Shown: one piece after another, positions 1-7,452 of the stretch | Position numbering within the stretch: the stretch's first letter is position 1 | Layout of the letters: each line of letters starts with the position of its first letter | From: F23-D06 sp045132055 | GTDB taxonomy: Bacteria; Bacteroidota; Bacteroidia; Bacteroidales; WCHB1-69 | DNA: 41,887 bases | Direction of reading: 5' to 3' | Assembly (NCBI GenBank): GCA_045132055.1 | Contig: JBGURP010000043.1 | Location: 1 to 41,887, forward strand | Made by a program: the position numbers and the translations under genes | The notes under the pieces: generated by a model | The model's database searches: none | What the model was told of the DNA's origin: nothing | What the model saw: the letters and a program-made list of their open reading frames with translations, nothing else

Positions 1-19
1 TTTTTCAGTATTAGGACAG

Positions 20-27
20 TATCTTTG
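20..27 (+). promoter_or_regulatory. -7 promoter element TATCTTTG
   Basis: An exact match to the Bacteroidota TAnnTTTG consensus lies 19 nt before the ATG of the lipoprotein gene at 46. The expected transcription start near 33 would leave a leader of about 13 nt. The -33 region lies at or beyond the window edge. Confidence 0.7.
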
Positions 28-45
28 TAACAAAAACACAACAAT

Positions 46-555
46 ATGAAAAGAACAAGAATGATTATGGTGAAGCACGCCATCTGTATAGTGCTGTCAT
101 TGCCTTTGCTTGTGTTGGGATGCCAAAGGCCGGATGAAACGACCCCGAACGAGAAAAACAGGTTGATATCCCTGAATCCAGAAACCAAAACAGGATCAGT
201 GTTCTACATGGTCAGTGAGGTTGGTCACGACGGGTCCAAGTGTCCTGGATGTGTATTTGAAGCAGGTCAGTTGGTACATGTGGATTGCCAAGGTGACGGA
301 AGCCAATGTAATATTACAGCCTCTGTCACCCTTCAGCAGGTGGGCACTGCTATCACGGCCACGACCACGGACACGTTCGGGTTGACGAGCCTTGACTTTT
401 TCAACATGCCGGCGCGTTCTTTGAGCACGGGCGAGGGTGGGGACAATGCCTACCTCAACATCCCCGCGCAGTTGGTGGAGCGCGACACCGCCACACTCCA
501 GTTCACCTTCACGGGGCTGTTCTACACAGGCAAACCGGCGTATGATAACAATTAG
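46..555 (+). CDS. Putative secreted lipoprotein, function unknown
   Basis: The 169-residue product starts with a basic N-terminus and a hydrophobic stretch ending in LVLGC (Cys26), a plausible signal peptidase II lipobox, so the mature protein is probably membrane-anchored. The remaining ~140 residues are rich in Thr and Ser and contain a CPGC pair (about residues 57-60) and two further Cys that could form disulfides. I recognise no family. It is preceded by its own promoter element and followed by a ~195-nt gap, so it is probably monocistronic. A later Met (residue 8) is possible, but the position of the -7 element suits the ATG at 46. Confidence 0.75.
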   Translation: MKRTRMIMVKHAICIVLSLPLLVLGCQRPDETTPNEKNRLISLNPETKTGSVFYMVSEVGHDGSKCPGCVFEAGQLVHVDCQGDGSQCNITASVTLQQVGTAITATTTDTFGLTSLDFFNMPARSLSTGEGGDNAYLNIPAQLVERDTATLQFTFTGLFYTGKPAYDNN

Positions 556-751
556 CTCTTTTTGTTTCACCTAGATTAAAAAGAAATGAAAAGTTCAATT
601 TCTAATCCATTGATGTTTATTCTACTTCGCTGCCGGAGGTAGCAGCATTGTTATGCTAAAGCAACACGGTAAAGTGATTAGCATAATAAATAACTCTGGC
701 AGCACTATTATTTTGATAGAAAAAAATATACAAACATAAAAAAATAATGTC

Positions 752-1636
752 ATGAAAAAAGCAATTTTTCTCACCGCCTTTCTTGCCCTACTACTATACG
801 GCAGGGTAGCGATAGGGCAGGAGATCAGGGATTATTACCCAAGGAGACAATGGAATATCACCATGTGTAATTATGGGGTTTATAGCCAGTCTGAGATTTA
901 TACAGGAATAGACACGATGTTAAACGGGGTATTGTCTAGTCAAATCTATGAGAACGGATTATATGTTGGCTCTTACTTTAAAGAAGATGGTAAATGTTAT
1001 TTTATAGACACATTGAACAACACAAGAGTTCTCTATGATTATGGGTTGCAGCCCGGAGATACAGTGCCATGGATAACTGTGTTGAATGAATATTCAGGAG
1101 ATGTAATGAACCTTATTGTTGACAGTGTTATCACTTTGCAAATCAGTGGGGATGAAAAGAAAGCGATTTTTTTTAGACCTCTTTCAGATGGTGTTTTCAG
1201 GAATATTCGTGAGTGTTGGATAGAAGATATAGGTAGTGTGCACGGTTTCTTGTTCCCCACACGATTTCAGTTATTGGAAGAAGAATCTCAACAAAAATGT
1301 GATCTGACATGTTTTTTTCAAGAAGATGTCCTAGTGTGGATGAATGCGCAATACGAGGAATGTGGAGTAGGGTTGAGGGAAGATGAAAAAGAGTCCGCTA
1401 TGATATACCCTAATCCTGTTACAGATGTGCTAAATGTATTTATATCAGAAAAAAATGCCAATGAAAAAATTTGCATTAAGATTTTTGATAGCATAGGACA
1501 TTTTTTGAAAGGAGAAACGATATTGGGTGGCGAATTGGCACAAATAGATGTTTCCACACTTCCCCAAGGTCTTTATGTTATTCACTTTTATAATAAGTCA
1601 AAACAAATCAAAAGCGTTAAATTGATAAAAAACTAA
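752..1636 (+). CDS. Secreted protein with T9SS type A C-terminal sorting domain
   Basis: The product has 294 residues. It has an N-terminal signal peptide (MKKAIFLTAFLALLLYG, cleavage probably after the IGQ segment). The middle, about residues 25-210, is not a family I recognise. The C-terminal ~75 residues have the type IX sorting signature: YPNPV near residue 220, a glycine-containing IFDSIG segment, LPQGLYVIHF, and a short basic end KSVKLIKN. This domain normally directs export through the outer membrane by the Por system and is then removed. The coding region is visibly more AT-rich than the dipeptidase gene at 3350, which could reflect weak expression or recent acquisition. It converges on the T9SS gene at 1722 and shares a terminator with it. 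Confidence 0.8.
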   Translation: MKKAIFLTAFLALLLYGRVAIGQEIRDYYPRRQWNITMCNYGVYSQSEIYTGIDTMLNGVLSSQIYENGLYVGSYFKEDGKCYFIDTLNNTRVLYDYGLQPGDTVPWITVLNEYSGDVMNLIVDSVITLQISGDEKKAIFFRPLSDGVFRNIRECWIEDIGSVHGFLFPTRFQLLEEESQQKCDLTCFFQEDVLVWMNAQYEECGVGLREDEKESAMIYPNPVTDVLNVFISEKNANEKICIKIFDSIGHFLKGETILGGELAQIDVSTLPQGLYVIHFYNKSKQIKSVKLIKN

Positions 1637-1661
1637 ATTATGAAAATGTGGTAAAAAATCA

Positions 1662-1692
1662 AACCCCGCTCCGGAAGTCCAGGGCGGGGTTT
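1662..1692. terminator. Bidirectional hairpin terminator
   Basis: AACCCCGC and GCGGGGTT form an 8-bp GC-rich stem between two convergent T9SS genes. A short T run follows on the plus strand, and a T-rich stretch follows on the minus strand. It probably ends both transcripts. Confidence 0.7.
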
Positions 1693-1721
1693 TCAAATAA
1701 TGAGTGGTAAAAAATAGGGGG

Positions 1722-2924
1722 TTATTTCTTCACAATTTTGGCGGTTTTGTTGCCACTCTTGACGAAATAGATGCCGGAAGGCAACTCATTCACATTCATC
1801 GTGGTGACTGCATCGGTAGCCACGGTGCTCATGACCACAGCACCTTGCAGGTTGTACAGAACCACATCGTCATTGGTGTTGGTCTGGATGCGGATGCTTT
1901 CGGTGCAAGGATTCGGGTAAACATTCAGTTTCTGGTTGTCATAGTTTGCTACAGAAGTAGGATTGGAAACCGGGACAACAGGATTCGTCCAAACGTATGC
2001 ATAATCCCAATAGTCGCCCCAAGTGGGATCTTCAATCCATCTGCTTTCACCCTTTTGGGCGCTCATGTAGCCACCGAATTTCACATAGTCGCCAGCATGA
2101 ACTACCTGTGCGTCTGCGGCATCTGCAAAGCTGCCATTGACGTTGTATGTTACATAATCCGGGGAAATCGTAAGTGTATCCGTGCCATTGAAATATTTCA
2201 AATCATTCAGCCAGCTTGTGGTGCCTTCATAGCTGAAGCGAGGATCGGCAGTGGCGATGTCGTCCAAAATGGTAGAAACCAACACAGATTCACCGTCAAA
2301 ACGGTAGCCCCATGCTGTTGCGGTGGAGGCACTGTTCCAATCCACGATAAAACGGACCTCATTGCTACCCGTGCCAACCCAGTATTGGATTTCAGAAGCA
2401 CTGATGGTGACATCTGCTACAGGAACGCCAGGAATCTCAACAGGTTCGATAGATGTGGTCCAAGTAGCCACCCAGTTTTCATCCAGATCAGCGCAATCCA
2501 GTCCGCCGAGCTTGATATAATCGCCGGAATGAAAATATTGTAAATTGGCATAATCTGCGAAACCTCCGTTTACATTATACATCACATAATCACCATCGGC
2601 AATCTGGTAGGTCTCGGTTCCGTCGGTATAGTCCAAAGCGGTCAAAAAGCCCGAAGAGGTAATGCTGAAGCTGAAGCGAGAATCCGCGGCAGAGATGGCG
2701 GCCAGCATGTCGGAAACCAGCATGGAATCTTCGCTGAATTTGAAACCCCAAGCCAGAGCGGTTTCGGTGGGTTCGCACCAGTTGATAATCATGATAGCCT
2801 CATTGTTGCCTGTACCAACCCAGTATTTCACTCGGTTAGAGTTGATAGTGGCGTCTTGAGCTTGAGCAAAGCTCATAAATGTGCAAAGAATTGCGGCAAA
2901 TAATAAAAGTTTTTTCATAAGCAT
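1722..2924 (-). CDS. T9SS-secreted tandem-domain protein under cobalamin riboswitch; candidate B12-binding protein
   Basis: The product has 400 residues, or 398 if the second Met (ATG at 2918, MKKLLLF) is used. A signal peptide ends at about AQAQ (residues 20-23). Two copies of one domain follow, at about 25-160 and 171-318. They share YWVGTGxNE (34-42 and 181-189), a Trp (49, 196), AWG[FY] (58-61, 204-207), AD[SP]RF (80-84, 226-230), YNVNG (116-120, 260-264) and GDY[IV]K (134-138, 278-282). The order of a leading strand, an L-x3-I helix segment, then Y-x-VNG and a closing GDxxK resembles transcobalamin-like DUF4430-type domains; this is my inference. Residues ~332-400 are a T9SS sorting domain (YPNPC, LPSGIYFVK, AKIVKK). 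The gene is monocistronic, and a cobalamin riboswitch lies in its leader. B12-controlled surface proteins in Bacteroidota usually take part in B12 capture. No btuB-like gene is in the window. Confidence 0.85.
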   Translation of the reverse strand: MLMKKLLLFAAILCTFMSFAQAQDATINSNRVKYWVGTGNNEAIMIINWCEPTETALAWGFKFSEDSMLVSDMLAAISAADSRFSFSITSSGFLTALDYTDGTETYQIADGDYVMYNVNGGFADYANLQYFHSGDYIKLGGLDCADLDENWVATWTTSIEPVEIPGVPVADVTISASEIQYWVGTGSNEVRFIVDWNSASTATAWGYRFDGESVLVSTILDDIATADPRFSYEGTTSWLNDLKYFNGTDTLTISPDYVTYNVNGSFADAADAQVVHAGDYVKFGGYMSAQKGESRWIEDPTWGDYWDYAYVWTNPVVPVSNPTSVANYDNQKLNVYPNPCTESIRIQTNTNDDVVLYNLQGAVVMSTVATDAVTTMNVNELPSGIYFVKSGNKTAKIVKK

Positions 2925-2962
2925 TATTTATTTGTTGTTATTATTGTTGATATATGTCGTAA

Positions 2963-2993
2963 AACAAAAAAGCCCGTCGCTTACGGCTCCGGG
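2963..2993 (-). terminator. Candidate leader terminator, expression platform of the cobalamin riboswitch
   Basis: Read on the minus strand, CCCG-GAGCCGTAAGCGA-CGGG forms a short GC hairpin (with a possible inner GC/GC pairing) followed by CTTTTTTG. It sits between the riboswitch core (ending near 3070) and the start codon at 2924. This is where a transcription-attenuation platform would be expected. The stem is short, so it remains a candidate. Confidence 0.45.
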
Positions 2994-3069
2994 ACAACAA
3001 CTTAAAAACAATCATGGAAAAAATCCACTTGTTCGCAGAAGCCTATCTCCCGAAGCTTTCAACGTTTTT

Positions 3070-3240
3070 TGATCTGATGGCAGGTTTTCTGACTTGTTCG
3101 CCCTCGGAAGTCTTCCCATCGAAAACGACAGTGACTTATGTTGGCTCTTCGGGGTTGTTTGAACTTACAGCAGCGGGTACTGTGCAGGATTCACACCTGC
3201 TTCCCTCTCGAGATTTCCGAAGAAATCTTTCACCATTAAA
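3070..3240 (-). ncRNA. Cobalamin riboswitch
   Basis: Read on the minus strand, the segment carries the conserved cobalamin aptamer pieces in order. These are AATGGTG near the 5' end; GGGAAGCAGGTGTGAATCC; CACAGTACCCGCTGCTGTAAG split across the next bases; GCCAACATAAGTCACTG; GGGAAGACTTCCGAGGG; and finally AGTCAGAAAACCTGCCATC. The GGGAA-n-GGTG-n-AATCC core, the CCCGC-n-CTGT segment and the terminal CAGAAnACCTGCC are diagnostic. The only minus-strand gene it can control is the T9SS protein starting at 2924. High cobalamin is expected to repress that gene. Confidence 0.93.
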
Positions 3241-3247
3241 TCGGTCG

Positions 3248-3255
3248 CAAAGATA
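3248..3255 (-). promoter_or_regulatory. -7 promoter element TATCTTTG for the riboswitch transcript
   Basis: On the minus strand TATCTTTG matches TAnnTTTG exactly. It ends 8 nt before the 5' boundary of the cobalamin aptamer, so the RNA would begin almost at the aptamer. This placement independently supports the riboswitch orientation. Confidence 0.75.
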
Positions 3256-3297
3256 CATTTTTTATCTCTTCATCGGTTATGTACACAATAATATTTG

Positions 3298-3305
3298 TAC
3301 ATTTG
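3298..3305 (+). promoter_or_regulatory. -7 promoter element TACATTTG
   Basis: This matches TAnnTTTG 44 nt upstream of the C69 dipeptidase start at 3350. It is divergent from the riboswitch promoter, with about 40 bp between the two -7 boxes. I see no clear -33 TTTG. Confidence 0.5.
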
Positions 3306-3349
3306 CAACCCGATTTTGAAAAAATGTTCATTAATTAAATACAAGGTCT

Positions 3350-5101
3350 ATGAAAAAATCTTTTCTCTTAACCATGCTCATCGGTCTGCTGACGCTCGGC
3401 ACGACCATGGCTTGTACCAACTTCATCGTGACGAAGGGTGCCAGCAAAGACGGCTCCTGTTTTCTGACTTACGCTGCTGACTCTCACTGCTTGTATGGTG
3501 AGCTCTACTATCGTCCGGCCCAAGATTATCCCGAAGGTGCCATGATGGATGTGATCGAGTGGGACACGGGCAAGCTGCTCGGACAGATTCCGCAGGTGCG
3601 CCACACCTATTCCGTGATTGGCAACATGAACGAGTGGCAGCTGGCTATCGGCGAGACTACTTACGGCGGTATTGAACAGCTGGAGCAGGGCCAGGGCATG
3701 ATTGACTATGGTTCCCTGATCTACATTGCTTTGCAACGCGCCAAGAACGCCCGCGAAGCTATCAAAGTGATTGCCGAGCTGATGGATACGTATGGCTATG
3801 CCAGCGAGGGCGAGTCCTTCTCCATCGTGGATCCCAACGAGGCTTGGGTCATGGACCTCATCGGCAAAGGCGAGAAGATGCTGGATGCCAAGGGCAAAGT
3901 GGTGAAAGGCTGGAGCAACGGTGCCGTGTGGGTGGCACGTCGCATTCCCGATGGCTACATTTGTGGTCATGCTAACCAATCTCGTATTTCCACTTTCCCG
4001 TTGCGCGATGGCAAAACTTCCATCACCAGCAAGGAACTCGACAAGATTTTCCTGCCCGATGTGGAAACGGTCTATTCATACGATGTCATCTCTTTTGCCA
4101 GACTGAAAGGTCTTTATCCTAAAGATGTGAAAGCAGCTCCGGATGCTGAATTCAGCTTCTGCGACACCTATAATCCCATTACTTTTGACGGTGCCCGTTT
4201 CTGCGATTCCCGCGTGTGGGCTTTCTTCAACCACTGCAACCACGCTGAGGTGGCCCAATACGAAGACTACGCCCGTGGCGACAATCTCAAACACCGCTTC
4301 CCGCTGTGGATCAAGCCCGCCGATAAGAACAGAATAGACGCTCAATTTATGATGCAGATGATGCGCGACCATTTTGAGGGTACTTCCATGGATATGACCA
4401 ACGATCTGGGTGCAGGCCCGTTCAAATGCCCGTATCGCTGGCGCCCGATGACATGGGAATACAACGGCAAAGGCTACATCCACGAGCGTGCTACGGCCAC
4501 TCAACAAACCGGTTTCTCCTTCGTGGCGCAATGCCGTAATTGGCTGCCCAACTGGTTTGGCGGTATCTTCTGGTTTGGCGTGGACGATGCGGCCAGCACC
4601 TGCTACGTGCCCATGTTCTGCGGTATCACCGAAATTCCCAAACAGTATGCCCAAGGCAACGGCTCCATGGTGCAATACTCTGAAACCGCTGCCTATTGGA
4701 CCTTCACCAAGGTCAGCAACTTTGTCTATTCCCGTTATTGCGACATGATCAAGCATGTGAATGAGAAACAAGCCTATTGGGAAGGCAAGTTTGTGAAAGA
4801 CATTAACAACATGTCCGCCCAGATGAAGGATTTGTGCGCCAGCAATCCCGACAAGGCACGCAAGACCCTCAACCAATACTCTGTCAGAGCGGCTCAGGAC
4901 GTGTGTGCAGAGTGGGACGATTTGTTTATCTACCTCTTGGTGAAGTACAATGATGGCAACATCAAGAAAGAAGCAAACGGACAGTTCAAGGTTACAAACA
5001 CTCAAATTCCGCAATGCGAATTTCCTGAACAACCAAGATACCGTGATGAATGGTACAAGATGATTGTCAACGATTGTGGCAAGAATGTCGAGGCGAAGTA
5101 G
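3350..5101 (+). CDS. Secreted C69-family dipeptidase (Ntn hydrolase)
   Basis: The product has 583 residues. After a signal peptide (about residues 1-20) the sequence ACTNFIVTKGASKDGS follows. In family C69 (PepD-like dipeptidases) this Cys becomes the N-terminal nucleophile after processing; here it is Cys22. Further family features are the TYAADSH segment, IGETTYGG near residue 100, and E-rich G-E-S-F-S-I-V-D-P-N-E-AWV near 150-165. The length fits the Bacteroidota C69 enzymes. The predicted role is cleavage of dipeptides in the periplasm or outside the cell. Its codons are much more GC-rich than those of the T9SS gene at 752. It has its own promoter and is followed by hairpins at 5122-5182, so it appears to be a single-gene unit. 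Its substrate cannot be judged from the sequence. Confidence 0.88.
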   Translation: MKKSFLLTMLIGLLTLGTTMACTNFIVTKGASKDGSCFLTYAADSHCLYGELYYRPAQDYPEGAMMDVIEWDTGKLLGQIPQVRHTYSVIGNMNEWQLAIGETTYGGIEQLEQGQGMIDYGSLIYIALQRAKNAREAIKVIAELMDTYGYASEGESFSIVDPNEAWVMDLIGKGEKMLDAKGKVVKGWSNGAVWVARRIPDGYICGHANQSRISTFPLRDGKTSITSKELDKIFLPDVETVYSYDVISFARLKGLYPKDVKAAPDAEFSFCDTYNPITFDGARFCDSRVWAFFNHCNHAEVAQYEDYARGDNLKHRFPLWIKPADKNRIDAQFMMQMMRDHFEGTSMDMTNDLGAGPFKCPYRWRPMTWEYNGKGYIHERATATQQTGFSFVAQCRNWLPNWFGGIFWFGVDDAASTCYVPMFCGITEIPKQYAQGNGSMVQYSETAAYWTFTKVSNFVYSRYCDMIKHVNEKQAYWEGKFVKDINNMSAQMKDLCASNPDKARKTLNQYSVRAAQDVCAEWDDLFIYLLVKYNDGNIKKEANGQFKVTNTQIPQCEFPEQPRYRDEWYKMIVNDCGKNVEAK

Positions 5102-5121
5102 TTTGTCGGTTGTGTTGGAGA

Positions 5122-5142
5122 TTCCGCCGCAAAGCGGCGGAA
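5122..5142 (+). terminator. Strong GC hairpin after the dipeptidase gene
   Basis: TTCCGCCGC-AAA-GCGGCGGAA is a perfect 9-bp stem with a 3-nt loop, 20 nt after the stop codon. It lacks a T run, so it may act as a transcript-stabilising hairpin ahead of the terminator at 5155. Confidence 0.5.
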
Positions 5143-5154
5143 CGGTGAGATAAA

Positions 5155-5182
5155 AAAAGGAGCATCGATTGATGCTCCTTTT
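5155..5182. terminator. Bidirectional rho-independent terminator
   Basis: AAAAGGAGCATC-GATT-GATGCTCCTTTT is a perfect 12-bp stem whose A and T ends provide a U run on either strand. It separates the dipeptidase gene from the convergent pyrH-frr-gcvH unit. Confidence 0.85.
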
Positions 5183-5206
5183 CTATTCGTGATTTGGTGT
5201 AATCGC

Positions 5207-5584
5207 TTAGCCAATCAATGCCTGATATGCAGCGGCATCCAGCAGGGTGTCGGCTTCGGCAGGGTTGGTGACTTTGATTTTCACGATCCAGCCTTCGCCG
5301 TAAGGATCGCTGTTCACCAATGCGGGGTTGCCTTCGAGAGCAGTGTTGAATTCCACCACTTCGCCACCCACGGGCAGCATAAGGTCGGAAACGGTCTTCA
5401 CGGCCTCGATGGTACCGAACACTTCGTTCTGCTCCAAGGTCTCACCTTCGGTGGTGATATCGAGGAACACGATGTCACCCAATTCATTGGCTGCAAACGC
5501 GGTGATGCCCACGTATGCGAATTCACCTTCCATTCTCAACCACTCATGGTCGTTGGAATACTTCAAATTTTCAGGAATATTCAT
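5207..5584 (-). CDS. gcvH: Glycine cleavage system H protein
   Basis: The product has 125 residues, the normal length. It is the lipoyl-carrying shuttle of the glycine cleavage complex, passing the aminomethyl group from P protein to T protein. The N-terminal YSNDHEWL and GITAFAANELGDIVF match the family. The lipoylation site lies in GTIEAVKTVSDL (Lys63), and the C-terminal NSDPYGEGWIVKI is also typical. No gcvP or gcvT is in the window. It sits 67 nt downstream of frr on the same strand, and that gap is filled by a heptad repeat. Confidence 0.95.
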   Translation of the reverse strand: MNIPENLKYSNDHEWLRMEGEFAYVGITAFAANELGDIVFLDITTEGETLEQNEVFGTIEAVKTVSDLMLPVGGEVVEFNTALEGNPALVNSDPYGEGWIVKIKVTNPAEADTLLDAAAYQALIG

Positions 5585-5618
5585 AATTCTAAAGTTTATA
5601 AGTTGATAACTGATATTT

Positions 5619-5646
5619 CTCTAATCTTTAATCTCTAATCTCTCAT
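5619..5646. repeat. Degenerate heptanucleotide tandem repeat, four units
   Basis: The plus-strand units are CTCTAAT, CTTTAAT, CTCTAAT and CTCTCAT, in perfect 7-nt register. They lie in the frr-gcvH gap. Two of the units recur exactly at 26754-26781. Confidence 0.8.
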
Positions 5647-5651
5647 CTTTT

Positions 5652-6209
5652 TTACACTGTCATAATCTCCTTCTCCTTGGCCTCCATAATCTTATCGACC
5701 TTGGCGATGGCTTCGTCGGTGGCTTTTTGGATGTCGGTTTCCAGCTTCTTGATTTCGTCCTCCGGAGCACCGTCATCTTTCAGTTTCTTGGCCTCGTCGT
5801 TGGAGCTACGGCGGATGTTACGGATGGAGACTTTGGTCTGTTCAGCCTCCTGTTTGGCTTTCTTCACCAGCTCTTTGCGGCGCTCTTCGGTCGGGGTGGG
5901 GACCACCAGGCGGATGAACTCGCCGTTGTTTTGCGGGGTGAGGCCGATGTTGGCAGCCAGGATGGCTTTCTCAATCACGGGCAGCATGTTGCGTTCCCAC
6001 GGTTGGATCACGATCTGGTGTGCGTCGGGGGTGTTGATGTTGGCCACTTGGTCAACGGGCGTGGGGTTGCCGTAATAGTCCACCTTCAGACCCTCCAGCA
6101 TTTGCGGGGAGGCCTTGCCGGCACGGATTTTCTGTAATGATTTATCGAAAAAAGCGACGGCACTGTTCATGCTGTCTTTGGTGTTTTTCAAACAGGTTTG
6201 TGTATCCAT
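5652..6209 (-). CDS. frr: Ribosome recycling factor
   Basis: The product has 185 residues, the standard length. With EF-G it splits the post-termination ribosome. The sequence carries the family pattern: an N-terminal helix ending in LQKIRAGKASPQMLEGLKV, YYGNPTPVDQVANI, the segment IQPWERNMLPVIEKAI, and V-PTPTEERRKELVKKAKQEAE leading into the long C-terminal helix. It lies at the end of pyrH-2TM protein-frr, a common bacterial arrangement in which pyrH and frr are adjacent; here one extra gene separates them. Confidence 0.97.
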   Translation of the reverse strand: MDTQTCLKNTKDSMNSAVAFFDKSLQKIRAGKASPQMLEGLKVDYYGNPTPVDQVANINTPDAHQIVIQPWERNMLPVIEKAILAANIGLTPQNNGEFIRLVVPTPTEERRKELVKKAKQEAEQTKVSIRNIRRSSNDEAKKLKDDGAPEDEIKKLETDIQKATDEAIAKVDKIMEAKEKEIMTV

Positions 6210-6231
6210 ATTATTAAGTTTATAGGGTAGG

Positions 6232-6251
6232 GGGCGAAAAATTTTTCGCCC
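6232..6251. repeat. Palindromic intergenic element, copy A
   Basis: GGGCGAAAAATTTTTCGCCC is a 20-nt perfect palindrome flanked by GTAGG on the left and TTAC on the right. It lies between the 2TM protein gene and frr. It is related to the palindrome at 10589-10616, sharing GTAGGGG-CGAA arms. Confidence 0.75.
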
Positions 6252-6259
6252 TTACATGA

Positions 6260-6655
6260 TTATTCGGTTGGGTTTTGTTGTTTATTTTTAGCTTCGGCGA
6301 TTTTAGCCTTGATTCTCTCGATTTCTTTCAGTTGTTTGGCGCGTTGTTTTCTGATTCTGGCCAATTCTTTTTCCACCAGTGTCCTGTTCCATCTATAAGC
6401 AATAAGGAAATGGAGGAGCACGATGAGGAACCACACCAAAGTGACGCAGAGGAAGGCCTTCAGAATTGCGCTGCTGATGTAAGCGTCCGTCACAACCGCA
6501 TTGAACAGGGTGAACCACAATGCCCAGATGATGAGATTGACCACCACGAACACGGTCAGATGGATTTTGAAAATGACACGGCTTTTGGAAGCGTTGATCA
6601 TAGAGGCTTCTTCTTCCGTTGAGATATTATTGACAGTGATTTCTTCTTCAGCCAT
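6260..6655 (-). CDS. 2TM-domain membrane protein, function unknown
   Basis: The product has 131 residues. After a ~28-residue acidic N-terminus come two hydrophobic helices (about residues 30-52 and 62-88). A basic, charged tail rich in Lys, Glu and Arg follows and is probably a coiled coil. The layout and the pair FKIHLTVFVVVNLIIWALWF / FLIVLLHFLIAYRW resemble the 2TM domain common in Bacteroidota. It starts 11 nt after pyrH and precedes frr, so it is presumably co-transcribed with both. No role can be assigned. Confidence 0.8.
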   Translation of the reverse strand: MAEEEITVNNISTEEEASMINASKSRVIFKIHLTVFVVVNLIIWALWFTLFNAVVTDAYISSAILKAFLCVTLVWFLIVLLHFLIAYRWNRTLVEKELARIRKQRAKQLKEIERIKAKIAEAKNKQQNPTE

Positions 6656-6666
6656 AGTGAATAGAT

Positions 6667-7371
6667 TTATTGTAAAAGGGTGCCGATGGGTTCGCCGTTC
6701 AGCACTTTCAAAAGATTTCCGGGTTTGTTGGCGTCATAAACGTAGATGGGCATGTGGTTCTCTTTGCAGAGGGTAAACGCGGTCATGTCCATGATTTTGA
6801 GGTTTCTCTCATACGCTTCGTCAAAGGAGAGGTTGGAGTATTTGGTGGCGGAGGGGTCCTTTTCGGGGTCAGCGGTATAGACGCCATCCACGCGGGTGCC
6901 TTTGAGCAGCAGGTCGGCTCCGATTTCCACGGCGCGGAGTGCGGCGCCGGAGTCGGTGGTAAAGAAGGGGTTGCCGGTGCCGCCGCCGAAGATGGCGACG
7001 TAGCCGTCTTCAAGCTCTTCCACGGCTTTGCGCCAGGAGATGCGCTCGCCGATGCTTTCGATGGCAAAGGCGGTGAGCACCTTGGCTTTCACGCCCATCT
7101 CTTCCAGTGCGGCCTGCATGGCCATGGCATTGATGATGGTGGCCAGCATACCCATCTGGTCGCCCTGCCGGCGGTCGAAGCCCTTGGACGCGCCTTGCAC
7201 GCCGCGGAAGATGTTGCCGCCGCCAATGACCACGCCCACTTGCACGCCCATATCCACCGCCGATTTGATTTCGGAAGCGTAGTGGTGCACATTCTGGTAT
7301 TGGATGCCGTAGCCGTCATTTCCCATCAGGGATTCGCCACTGAGTTTGAGAAGGATTCGTTTGTATTTCAT
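6667..7371 (-). CDS. pyrH: UMP kinase
   Basis: The product has 234 residues and phosphorylates UMP to UDP in pyrimidine nucleotide synthesis. It belongs to the bacterial amino-acid-kinase-type family: KRILLKLSGESLMG at the N-terminus, VGVVIGGGNIFRG around residues 48-60, the GDQMGMLAT segment, and GGGTGNPFFTTDSGAALRA followed by L-L-K-G-T-R-V-D-GVYTADP. I chose the ATG at 7371 over an in-frame TTG at 7380, because the -7 element at 7389-7396 puts the transcription start near 7383 and MKYKRIL is the usual N-terminus. Confidence 0.96.
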   Translation of the reverse strand: MKYKRILLKLSGESLMGNDGYGIQYQNVHHYASEIKSAVDMGVQVGVVIGGGNIFRGVQGASKGFDRRQGDQMGMLATIINAMAMQAALEEMGVKAKVLTAFAIESIGERISWRKAVEELEDGYVAIFGGGTGNPFFTTDSGAALRAVEIGADLLLKGTRVDGVYTADPEKDPSATKYSNLSFDEAYERNLKIMDMTAFTLCKENHMPIYVYDANKPGNLLKVLNGEPIGTLLQ

Positions 7372-7388
7372 ATCCGTCAAATTGAGCG

Positions 7389-7396
7389 CAAAGATA
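7389..7396 (-). promoter_or_regulatory. -7 promoter element TATCTTTG for pyrH
   Basis: This is an exact TAnnTTTG match on the minus strand, 17 nt before the ATG of pyrH. The predicted leader is only ~11 nt. Its -33 region falls inside the rplI terminator just upstream. Confidence 0.7.
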
Positions 7397-7400
7397 CAAA

Positions 7401-7430
7401 AAAAACTCTTCCCAATCGGGAAGAGTTTTT
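7401..7430 (-). terminator. Terminator of the rpsF-rpsR-rplI operon
   Basis: AAAAACTCTTCCC-AATC-GGGAAGAGTTTTT has a perfect 13-bp stem with U runs on both strands. It lies 23 nt after the rplI stop codon and directly upstream of the pyrH promoter. Confidence 0.88.
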
Positions 7431-7452
7431 TATTTGAAAAAAGTAATAGCGA

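Noticed and set aside
556..751. A remnant gene or small RNA in the gap before the T9SS gene at 752.
   Set aside because: There are small stem-loops (for example GCTGCC...GCAGC near 631-648) but no frame, promoter or known RNA pattern.
4076..5032. A long minus-strand open frame opposite the C69 dipeptidase gene.
   Set aside because: It is a shadow frame of a well-supported gene without its own promoter or family resemblance.
5585..5651. A glycine riboswitch upstream of gcvH.
   Set aside because: The gap is only 67 nt, is occupied by the heptad array and shows no glycine aptamer sequences.
7372..7380. A TTG start nine bases upstream of the pyrH ATG.
   Set aside because: It falls at the predicted transcription start. 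The ATG at 7371 gives the usual N-terminus.
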